A stretch of DNA of 48,283 nt from an uncultured Selenomonadales bacterium. GTDB taxonomy: Bacteria > Bacillota > Negativicutes > Selenomonadales > Selenomonadaceae. The translations under genes were made by a program, and so were the position numbers. The DNA lies in NCBI GenBank assembly GCA_946408355.1, contig CAMJRX010000017.1, positions 1-48,283 on the forward strand. Reading direction: 5' to 3'. A model generated the notes under the pieces. That model did no database searches, was not told the DNA's origin, and saw only the letters and a program-made list of their open reading frames with translations. Positions 34,027-41,520 of this stretch are shown piece after piece. How positions within the stretch are numbered: the first letter of the stretch is position 1; every line of letters begins with the position of its first letter.

Positions 34027-34842
34027 ATGTTAGGAAAAAGTTTAGATAATCAGTTTGTAAAAGTAAAAGTCGTTGGCGTCAACACTGCGAACAATGAAAA
34101 ACTTTCGGGCGGGCTTTCCGCCCTTAATTATATGTTAGAACAAAATTTGCAGGGCGTGAACTATTTGGCGGTCGACAGGCAAGACGTTAAAAATCTTGAC
34201 GATTGCAAAGCAATTCACAAATTAAGACTGCTGGACACGGCGGACGAGATAAATTTAGTCGAAACTCTGCGCGGCGCGGATTTAATTTTTATCGTAGCTG
34301 ATGAGGTTTGGGAAAATATCAAGGTCGTCGCACTTGTCGCGCATTGTGCTAAAAAAGTTGGCGTGCCGGTGATTTTTATAGCAGGAGGGAATTTTGAGGA
34401 CGCGGAGGATGAAATAATTTTCGACGTGCTGATAAAGTTACCGAGCAAAAATTTTGAGTTTGATTCTTGCAAAGTTGTCAAGAATTTTATCGAGGCGGTG
34501 ACGCTTGACGGACAGCCGAAAATTGACGTGAAAACAATTTCAGAGCTTGTAAAAGATTCTGCGGCGATTATGGGCTATGGCGAGCGCGAAGGTAAAAATT
34601 CCGTCATGAAAGCCGCCAAAGCCGCCCTTGAGCATGCGGAAAATTCTACGGACAATTTCAAAGTCGCCAATAAAATTTTATTCAACGTGACAGCTTCCAG
34701 AGGAAATCTTTCATTGGAAGAGGCGCAGAAACTTTCCAAAATTTTTAAACGTCACGCGCCCAAAGCAGAAATTTCATTTGGCTTTTCAATCGACGATTGG
34801 TTAGTTGATAAAGTAAAATTTTTACTCGTCGCTTCCGTTTGA
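34027..34842 (+). CDS. FtsZ-like protein with lost GTP-binding signature
   Basis: A 271-residue protein that aligns with the whole folded part of the adjacent Fts[19 protein letters not shown] at the N-terminus, [46 protein letters not shown], and [36 protein letters not shown] near the end. The GGGTGTG loop is replaced by DEVWENIKVVAL (residues 92-103), and the T7 loop reads PKIDVKT, keeping one aspartate but losing the asparagine and second aspartate. It has no linker or C-terminal peptide. It probably cannot bind or hydrolyse GTP in the usual way and could be a regulator or capping partner of FtsZ. The start is the ATG 9 nt after GGAGGG; two nearer in-frame starts exist. Confidence 0.8.
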   Translation: MLGKSLDNQFVKVKVVGVNTANNEKLSGGLSALNYMLEQNLQGVNYLAVDRQDVKNLDDCKAIHKLRLLDTADEINLVETLRGADLIFIVADEVWENIKVVALVAHCAKKVGVPVIFIAGGNFEDAEDEIIFDVLIKLPSKNFEFDSCKVVKNFIEAVTLDGQPKIDVKTISELVKDSAAIMGYGEREGKNSVMKAAKAALEHAENSTDNFKVANKILFNVTASRGNLSLEEAQKLSKIFKRHAPKAEISFGFSIDDWLVDKVKFLLVASV

Positions 34843-34867
34843 CAGGGGCGGCGTATTTTTATAAAAT
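34839..34867 (+). promoter_or_regulatory. Promoter for the 105-residue hypothetical gene
   Basis: TTGACA (34839-34844) overlaps the stop of the FtsZ-like gene; TAAAAT (34862-34867) lies 17 nt further, 24 nt before the next start. Confidence 0.65.
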
Positions 34868-34890
34868 CAACTTTTAAGGAGGGAAATTTT

Positions 34891-35208
34891 ATGGACGCTA
34901 ATTTGAAAATCGTTTTAGACCAATATTTTGAGGGAGCCTCGAAACTCCAGCCGAATGTTTTTGTACCTGTGCGCGATAATCGTGTTATTGAGCCGCTGGT
35001 TGACGCTTTTTTCAGCGAAACCGAACAGAGTACGCTAATCATGAGTGACAGGCAGGACATTTTGGAGGGCGATATTTTGGTTTATCCGAAGACGCGCCAG
35101 TTCTGCTACATTGACGACATTCGTCACATCACCGGCAAAAATATTTACGTCGTCCACTATCACACGAAATATCAGCGTAAAGCTATCACGCCTTTTGAGA
35201 CAGAGTAA
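34891..35208 (+). CDS. Small hypothetical protein, 105 residues
   Basis: I do not recognise this family. The ATG follows TAAGGAGGG at good spacing, and a strong promoter lies upstream, so it is likely a real gene. It has no signal peptide or membrane segment. The composition is mixed, with segments such as LQPNVFVPVRDNRVIEPLVD and GDILVYPKTRQFCYIDDIRH, suggesting a small beta-rich domain. A terminator follows 22 nt after the stop. Confidence 0.7.
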   Translation: MDANLKIVLDQYFEGASKLQPNVFVPVRDNRVIEPLVDAFFSETEQSTLIMSDRQDILEGDILVYPKTRQFCYIDDIRHITGKNIYVVHYHTKYQRKAITPFETE

Positions 35209-35229
35209 TTTTTTCTCATCAATAAAAAA

Positions 35230-35263
35230 TCCCGCAAGAAATTTTTTTGCGGGAAATTTTTTT
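35230..35263 (+). terminator. Rho-independent terminator, first copy of a duplicated cassette
   Basis: TCCCGCAA (35230-35237) and TTGCGGGA (35247-35254), a perfect 8-bp stem, then seven T. The next promoter begins in its right arm. An almost identical cassette is at 41428. Confidence 0.85.
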
Positions 35264-35275
35264 GTGTGCTATAAT
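35247..35275 (+). promoter_or_regulatory. Promoter of the first TagF-like gene
   Basis: TTGCGG (35247-35252) and a perfect TATAAT (35270-35275) with a 17-nt spacer. The -35 lies inside the terminator's right arm. The start codon is 49 nt downstream. Confidence 0.65.
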
Positions 35276-35404
35276 TTACTAAACTCGTTTTTATTTTTAC
35301 AGAAAATTTTTGAGGTGATGTTTATGGGAAAGATTGATTTACAGCTTATCAAGGAGCGCGCCGCAGATTTTTTTGTGACAGGCAACGAATACATGCGCGA
35401 CAGT

Positions 35405-35530
35405 TTGAATTTAAAATTCATTCCTTGTGGACGCGCAGATAAAATTGCTTATGGTGGTGGTCTAATCCTTGATTTAAAATTTATCCCCTACGACTCTGAA
35501 GGTGTTCATAGGGGGGGGTAGTTCTTGCCG
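35405..35530 (+). repeat. Internal 63-bp duplication next to the poly(G) tract
   Basis: The segment beginning LNLKFIP (codons from 35405) is followed 63 nt later by a diverged second copy beginning LDLKFIP (from 35468), which ends in the G tract. The paralogue at 41521 has only one copy (LNLEFIP). Confidence 0.55.
35511..35518 (+). repeat. Poly(G)8 tract inside a coding region
   Basis: Eight consecutive G, far longer than expected in this A+T-rich context, at the exact point where the reading frame of the TagF-like gene breaks. Nine G restores the frame. Homopolymer slippage would switch the gene on and off. Confidence 0.85.
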
Positions 35531-37448
35531 ACGCTAATCAAGATTTGCCCCAAAGTTATTCGATTGCCAAAAATGTTTTCGAGCACGTCGAAAGCGGCAC
35601 GATTAAATTTGTCCTTATTGGTCTGTCTCCGTATATCTTGCCGCAAAATGATACGGAACCTTTAGTTGCTTGGGACGTTAAAACAAATGCGTCCGTCCTT
35701 GAAGATTATTTCAAACTTTGTCTTGACAACGGGGCGAAACCTGTCGTTGTCGTCCTTCCCGTTCATTCATCCCTCAAAAAAAATTACAATGCAGATGTTT
35801 TGAAGACTTTTCGCGACACAATCAATCAAGTCGTGAGAAAGTTTCAATCGTCTGCATTTATTGACTTACTCGATATTGGTCTCTCCAATGTGCGCTTTCA
35901 AGACAAGACGCATTTGAACTCGGAGGGCACAGCGATAGTTACCGTTTTGCTCAGCGTGCGGCTTTATCTCAAGGGGATTCTTTATCCTAAAGACCTTTGC
36001 GCTGCAGACGACGAATTTTTCAATGTGTTCGCGAAATATTTTCCGCGAGATGCCAATTTCCCGAACGACGACAAACCATTGATTCATCTCGTCTTCTGTA
36101 TATTAGCATGCGAGGATTTCAATCGCCTTTCCAAAACTATGCCAAAAGAAAATTGTATGGATTTAATGGCGCGTGTTTTCTCCGAGTTAACTTACAGTTA
36201 TCTCGCGAATTTGGCGGACGTATTTCCAAAAGACGATTTCAACGAACTTATGAATCGTATTTTCAAGATGACTGTAGAAAATATTTGTCGCAAAGATAAA
36301 ATTAAAGTCGGTTTTTATTTTGATTTTTCTGCCCATTGGTGTGGCGATGACCTGTATAATTTTTTTGCTCAAGATAAACGTTTCGACCCCGTAATCTTCA
36401 TGCCCGTAGATGGTTGGTATAATAACGAATCTGATCGCAAAGATTTCCAAAAAGATGCAGAGAAATTCAAAGCACGTGGTTTAAATGTATGTGATATGAA
36501 GAGAGCTTCTTTTGATACTCCTGTACAGGGTATTCTATTTCGCTTTAGACCGTATCCAGAATTCATACCGCCTGCTTTCAAACTTGCAAATATTAGAGTA
36601 AAAGAAACTTTGGTACTTTACGTTTCTTACTCGTTTGATATAGTTGGTGGTCTATCCAGTTCGTATATCGACCTTCCGCTATTTATAATTTTATGGAAGA
36701 TGTTCTTTAATTCTGTTCCCCAGATGGAAAGCGGAAAAAAAGTAAGTAAAATCGCTATGCCACGCGGAATATACAGCGGATATCCTAAATTAGACGTTTT
36801 CTTTAAGTCCGATTCAAAATTTCATTTCGATTGGAAAATGGCACGTCCCGACGCAAAGAAAATCATTTATGCGCCGCATTGGTCGATAAATAATTTTGGA
36901 ATTCGAACTTCCACTTTCCATTGGAATTATCAATTCATGTACGAATTTGCTAAAGCGCATCCCGAAATTTCTTGGGTAATCAAACCACATCCTTTGTTAT
37001 TTCACTCGACAAGATGGACAGGACTTTTCCCTTCCGATGAAGCCTTGAATGAGTATTTTCAAAAATGGGACGACTTGCCCAACGCTCGATTTTATTCGGG
37101 AGCCTATTATCAGGATATTTTTGCCACAAGTGACGGCATGATTCAAGACTGTGGTTCTTTTATCGCCGAATATCAGTATGTGGATAAGCCAATGATTTAT
37201 TTAATGCGTCCGGGAAGAAAATTTAACGAATTCTGTCAAAAAATATTAGAAACAACTTACCTTGTCGTCGGGAAAAATTTTGACGAAATTACCGCGATGA
37301 TACAGAGAGTTTTTATCGAGGGCGATGATTACAAAGCCGCCGAGCGCAAGGCAGTTTTTGATGAACATCTCAACTACCAAAAACATAACGGTATGTTAGC
37401 AAGCGAATTCATTTACAAAAATATTATCGAAGAATTGGGGTTATCTAA

Positions 37449-39278
37449 ATGCAAGCAATAATTCTCGCAGCGGGCATGGGCAAACGACTTAAAGAATTGA
37501 CGCAGGACAATACCAAATGCATGGTTAAAGTCAACGGCGTCACCTTGATTGATAGAATGCTTCATCAGCTTGAACAACAGCACCTGTCCCGTATCGTTAT
37601 CGTCGTAGGTTATAAAGGGCAAAAATTAATCGACTACATTTCCACGCTTGATATTCAAACGCCTATCGTTTACGTCAGCAATCCGATTTACGACAAGACA
37701 AATAATATTTACTCGCTCTTTCTGGCACGGGAATATCTTTGCAAGGAAGATACGCTTTTGCTGGAGTCCGATTTAATTTTTGAAGACAGCGTATTGGAAG
37801 AATTAGTTAATGACCCTCGCGAAACTCTTGCACTTGTCGACAAGTACGAAAGTTGGATGGACGGCACATGCTTAAAAATTACAAACGACGATCGAATCGA
37901 AAAGTTCATCTCCGGCAAAAATTTTAATTTTAAGGATACGAACGACCTTTACAAGACCGTAAATATTTACAAATTCAGCAAGCATTTTTCCGAAAATCTT
38001 TACGCGCCTTTTCTCAACGCCTACTCAACAGCTTTAGGCAATAACGAATATTACGAACAAGTTCTGCGCGTCATAATGATTCTTGACGAACCGGAGATTC
38101 GCGTTAAGCGTTTGGATACACTTCGCGACACGGTAAAAACTTTGCGTTGGTATGAAATTGACGATATTCAAGATTTAGATATTGCCGAGTCGATGTTCGC
38201 TCTCGACGACTATGACAAGCTCGCGAAAATTCAGTTGCGTTATGGCGGCTATTGGCGTTATCCTAAATTGCTTGACTTTTGTTATCTGATTAATCCTTAC
38301 TTCCCGCCGCAAAAGTTGATTGATGAAATTACTGCCAACGCGAAAAATCTTTTGACGCAATATCCTTCAGGCATGCGGGTAAACTCTTTACTTGCGGCAA
38401 AAAATTTTGTTGTCCATGAAGAAAATATCTTGGTTGGCAATGGCGCGGCTGAGTTGATTAAGTCGCTAATGGAAAAATTATCTGGGAAAGTCGGTTTTGT
38501 CCGTCCGACATTCGAGGAATATCCCAATCGCTATGATAAAGCTGATTCTATTTACTTCACGCCGCAAAATGAAAATTTCTCTTACAACGTTGACGACCTG
38601 ACAAATTTCTTCGGAGATAAAGAGATAACTTCGCTCGTCGTTGTCAATCCTGATAATCCGTCGGGCAATTTCATTCCCAAATTCGAATTAATCCGGCTGA
38701 TTGATTGGGCAACGCAAAAAAATATTCAGCTGATTATCGATGAAAGTTTTGCCGACTTCGCGGACGAGAACGAAACTTTAATTGAGCAAAAAATTTTAGA
38801 CACGAATAAAAATCTCTGCGTTATCAAGAGCTTGTCGAAATCTCACGGCATTGGCGGATTGCGGCTGGGCGTTATGGCGTCGGGTAATCAAGAACTTATC
38901 GCCGCGCTGAAAAAAGACGCCGTCATCTGGAATATAAATTCTTTCGCGGAATTTTATATGCAAATTTTTGAGAAATACAAACGTACTTATATTGATTCAC
39001 TCCAAAAACTTCGCGAGGAACGCAAAAGATTTTCCCATGAGCTTGAAAAAATTTCCGGTGTTCGCGTCGTTCCGAGTTCAGCGAATTTTATTATGATCGA
39101 ACTTGACGATAAAGTTCCTGCAAAAGAACTCTGTAAAAATCTCTTAATCGGTTACAACATTTTGCTCAAAGATTTGTCGCCAAAAGTTAGCGGGAAAAAT
39201 TACCTGCGCTTGGCGGTGCGCTTGACTGAAGACAATGATAAATTAATCGAATCTCTTAAAAAGGAGTTGTCGACATGA
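37449..39278 (+). CDS. Nucleotidyltransferase fused to CobD/HisC-type PLP enzyme
   Basis: A 609-residue bifunctional protein. Residues 1-240 are a sugar/alcohol-phosphate nucleotidyltransferase (LAAGMGKRLKELTQDNTKCM, with LLLESDLIFED as the metal site), of the LicC/choline-phosphate cytidylyltransferase kind. Residues 265-609 are a fold-type I PLP enzyme: NPDNPSG at 400-406 and the PLP lysine K464 in SLSKSHGIGGLRLG. Its nearest types are HisC aminotransferase and CobD threonine-phosphate decarboxylase; CobD-like serine-phosphate decarboxylases are known in capsule loci. A plausible activity is to make an amino-alcohol phosphate and activate it with CTP. It overlaps the preceding gene by 13 nt and the next by 4 nt. 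Confidence 0.88.
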   Translation: MQAIILAAGMGKRLKELTQDNTKCMVKVNGVTLIDRMLHQLEQQHLSRIVIVVGYKGQKLIDYISTLDIQTPIVYVSNPIYDKTNNIYSLFLAREYLCKEDTLLLESDLIFEDSVLEELVNDPRETLALVDKYESWMDGTCLKITNDDRIEKFISGKNFNFKDTNDLYKTVNIYKFSKHFSENLYAPFLNAYSTALGNNEYYEQVLRVIMILDEPEIRVKRLDTLRDTVKTLRWYEIDDIQDLDIAESMFALDDYDKLAKIQLRYGGYWRYPKLLDFCYLINPYFPPQKLIDEITANAKNLLTQYPSGMRVNSLLAAKNFVVHEENILVGNGAAELIKSLMEKLSGKVGFVRPTFEEYPNRYDKADSIYFTPQNENFSYNVDDLTNFFGDKEITSLVVVNPDNPSGNFIPKFELIRLIDWATQKNIQLIIDESFADFADENETLIEQKILDTNKNLCVIKSLSKSHGIGGLRLGVMASGNQELIAALKKDAVIWNINSFAEFYMQIFEKYKRTYIDSLQKLREERKRFSHELEKISGVRVVPSSANFIMIELDDKVPAKELCKNLLIGYNILLKDLSPKVSGKNYLRLAVRLTEDNDKLIESLKKELST

Positions 39279-40363
39279 AAATTTGCATTGTCGGCGGCGG
39301 CAATCTCGGAACAGCTATGGCGGCTGAATTCGCCTCGAAAAATCACGCGGTTAATATTTTGACATCAAAACCCGAAGCTTGGCAAAAGAATATTGAGGCT
39401 GACGAAATCGTTCGGGGGGGGGGATTATTAAAATTAAAAGCTAAGTTAAATTTGGTGACGGCAGACGCGGCTGAGGCTTTTGATTCAACCGATTACATTT
39501 TTGTAACCTTGCCGTCTAATGTTCAAAAAGATTTTGCAAAAAGAGTAGCTCCCCTTGTAAGCGATAAAATGAAATTCGTTATGATACCTGGCTTTGGCGG
39601 CGTAGAATTTTTAATGCAACCAGTTTTAAAAAGCGGCGCAGAATTATTTGGTTTTCAGCGCGTGCCATTCATAGCTCGCTTAAAAGAATATGGAAAAAGC
39701 GTTTGGTTTGAAAAAAAAGCTCGCTTGCACCTCGCAAAATTTTCCGGCGGAGATATTATTTCAACCTGTCGCGAAATGGAAAAGCTTTTTTCTATCCCCT
39801 GTGAAGCGTTGAATAATTATCTGTGTATTACGTTGACGCCTTCCAACCCTGTACTGCATACCTCGCGACTTTATTCGATGTTGAAAGACGCCGATTCAGC
39901 GATTGAGCAGAATAAATTTTTCTATGCGGACTGGAATGACGCGGCTTCAGAAGTTTTATTTAAGCTCGACGACGAAGTTCAAGCAATTTGCCATGCGTTG
40001 AAGGAAGTAGATTTGCATTCGGTGCTTTCTTTGAAAGTTTACTACGAGAGCAAAACTATTTCCGCGTTGACTAAAAAAATCCGTAGTATCCCGTCGTTGA
40101 GCAAAATTTCTTCGCCATTTAAACATATTGCTCAAGGTTTGTTGCCGGACTATGAAAATCGATACTTCAAGTGCGATTTTGAATTCGGATTAGATATTTT
40201 TCTGCAATTCGCCGAGATATTGAAATTAAACGTGCCGACAATGCAAAACGTTATGAACTGGTATCGGCAACGAACAAAGAATTTTACTCGTGCAGTAAAT
40301 CTTGCAGAATATGGAATAAAATCCGAGCGAAATATTTATAAATTTTACAGCACGACGAATTAA
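39275..40363 (+). CDS. Opine/octopine dehydrogenase family protein, with in-frame poly(G)10
   Basis: A 362-residue NAD(P)-dependent dehydrogenase. The Rossmann motif GGGNLGTAMA is at residues 7-16, and the C-terminal part (NNYLCITLTPSNPVLHTSRL; NRYFKCDFEFGLDIFLQFAE) matches the opine dehydrogenase catalytic domain. Such enzymes reductively join an amino acid to a keto acid. Ten G at 39414-39423 encode R47-G50, so the frame is open at this length but any change of 1 or 2 G would close it. The start overlaps the previous stop by 4 nt and has AAAAGGAG upstream. Confidence 0.87.
   Translation: MKICIVGGGNLGTAMAAEFASKNHAVNILTSKPEAWQKNIEADEIVRGGGLLKLKAKLNLVTADAAEAFDSTDYIFVTLPSNVQKDFAKRVAPLVSDKMKFVMIPGFGGVEFLMQPVLKSGAELFGFQRVPFIARLKEYGKSVWFEKKARLHLAKFSGGDIISTCREMEKLFSIPCEALNNYLCITLTPSNPVLHTSRLYSMLKDADSAIEQNKFFYADWNDAASEVLFKLDDEVQAICHALKEVDLHSVLSLKVYYESKTISALTKKIRSIPSLSKISSPFKHIAQGLLPDYENRYFKCDFEFGLDIFLQFAEILKLNVPTMQNVMNWYRQRTKNFTRAVNLAEYGIKSERNIYKFYSTTN
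39414..39423 (+). repeat. Poly(G)10 tract in the opine dehydrogenase gene
   Basis: Ten G in a row, in frame, near the 5' end of the coding region. It is the longest G run in the window and lies 3.9 kb from the poly(G)8 tract in the same locus. This is a typical contingency-locus structure. Confidence 0.85.
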
Positions 40364-40423
40364 GAAATAAATTATTCTAAATTGTTTTTACAAAGGGGGC
40401 GATATTGAGAGGAAGTTTTTACG

Positions 40424-41380
40424 TTGAAAATAATTACGCATGACGAAATTAAAGGAGTAATCACGCCGACTGAGGCGTTTGATTTGGTTAAAGAAAATTT
40501 CATTCGCAAGAGTGAATGGATTCTTCCGGCTAAAACAAGTCTCAAGTACGAAACATCTGATTTTTTTAATGTTATGCCGTGCATGATGCCTAAAGAAGGT
40601 TTTGCCGGCGTGAAAATGATTTTCCGCCGCGCCGGACGAATCCCGACTTTGACGAGCAAGATAATTATTTTTGATTACAAGACAGGCGACGCATTGGCTT
40701 TGATTGATGGCGATTATTTGACGGTTTTGCGCACAGGAGCAGTCGCTGCACTTGCCGCTGAAACATTCGCTCTGAAAAATTACAGTCGAATTGGCTTATG
40801 GGGATTGGGCAACACGGCTTATGCGACCTTTGATGTGCTTACAGAGCGCAGAAAAATTTTCAAAAATTCGCCACTCGAAGTTTACCTGTTGCGTTATAAA
40901 AATCAGGCGGAAAATTTCATTGACAGATTTTGTTATTTCGGGAATGTGAAATTTTTTATAGTCGACAGTTACGAGGCAGTCGCTGAAAATTCGCAGATAC
41001 TTTTTTCCTGCGTATCGAATACGGATGATTTATTTTGCGATGCCAAAAAATATCCTCAAGGCATAACGATTATTCCTGTTCATTCTAAAGGCTTTCAGAA
41101 TTGCGATTTGGTGTTTGATAAAATTTTCGCTGACCAAACCGAGCAAATTAAGCCTTTCAAATATTGGTCGCAATTCTCCAAATTAAATTATTGTGGCGAA
41201 CTCACGGACGTCTTAACGGGCAAGATTAAGGGGCGGACGAACGAGCGCGAAAGAATTTTGTCGTATAACGTGGGCATAGCGATTCATGATATACGCTTTG
41301 CCTTTGAAGTTTACAAACGAATTGGGGATAATTGCGCAGAATTTAATTTGAAAAGTCCAACGAATAAATTCTTTTATTAA
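40424..41380 (+). CDS. Ornithine cyclodeaminase/mu-crystallin family protein
   Basis: A 318-residue NAD(P)-binding protein. The N-terminal part carries the family's conserved KTSLKYET/FNVMPCMMP and GVKMIFRRAGRIPTLTSKII; the Rossmann motif is GLWGLGNTAYATFDVL near residue 122; KIKGRTNERERILSYNVGIA is near the C-terminus. The family includes ornithine cyclodeaminase, alanine dehydrogenase and imino-acid reductases, and synthases that make unusual amino acids. The TTG start at 40424 has AGAGGAAG upstream. With the opine dehydrogenase gene before it, it suggests an unusual amino-acid derivative. A terminator follows. Confidence 0.9.
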   Translation: MKIITHDEIKGVITPTEAFDLVKENFIRKSEWILPAKTSLKYETSDFFNVMPCMMPKEGFAGVKMIFRRAGRIPTLTSKIIIFDYKTGDALALIDGDYLTVLRTGAVAALAAETFALKNYSRIGLWGLGNTAYATFDVLTERRKIFKNSPLEVYLLRYKNQAENFIDRFCYFGNVKFFIVDSYEAVAENSQILFSCVSNTDDLFCDAKKYPQGITIIPVHSKGFQNCDLVFDKIFADQTEQIKPFKYWSQFSKLNYCGELTDVLTGKIKGRTNERERILSYNVGIAIHDIRFAFEVYKRIGDNCAEFNLKSPTNKFFY

Positions 41381-41427
41381 ACAAAAATTTAAAAGCTATC
41401 GTCGCTACTATTCCGTCAATAAAAAAT

Positions 41428-41460
41428 TCCCGCAAGAATTTTTTTGCGGGAAATTTTTTT
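41428..41460 (+). terminator. Rho-independent terminator, second copy of the duplicated cassette
   Basis: TTCCCGCAA (41428-41436) and TTGCGGGAA (41445-41453) form a 9-bp stem, followed by six T. It is nearly identical to 35230-35263. Confidence 0.85.
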
Positions 41461-41472
41461 GTGTGCTATAAT
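41445..41472 (+). promoter_or_regulatory. Promoter of the second TagF-like gene
   Basis: TTGCGG (41445-41450) and TATAAT (41467-41472) with a 16-nt spacer. Same arrangement and sequence as 35247-35275. Confidence 0.65.
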
Positions 41473-41520
41473 TTACCGAACTCGTGTTATATTTTCTAAA
41501 AAAATTTTTAGGTGATGTTT

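Larger units (their letters stand above)
35324..37461 (+). pseudogene. TagF-like glycerophosphotransferase, frame broken at poly(G)8 (phase-off)
   Basis: A paralogue of the gene at 41521. From ATG 35324 (GAGGTGAT upstream) only 65 codons are read before TAG at 35519-35521, directly after eight G. One additional G would join the frames and give about 712 residues. The rest is intact to 37461. An N-terminal SGNH/GDSL-like part carries a DxxH-type block (aspartate codon 35902, histidine codon 35911) in DKTHLNSEG. The C-terminal half is TagF-like, transferring glycerol-phosphate or similar units from CDP-alcohols: IIYAPHWSINN, SWVIKPHP and GMIQDCGSFIAEYQYVDKPM. The 3' end overlaps the next gene by 13 nt. 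It is either a reversibly silenced gene or a sequencing error; the paired G10 tract favours the first. Confidence 0.8.

Noticed and set aside
37449-39278. Phosphonate (PntC-like) cytidylyltransferase-transaminase
   Set aside because: No PEP mutase or phosphonopyruvate decarboxylase gene is in the locus, and the PLP part resembles CobD/HisC; kept only as an alternative.
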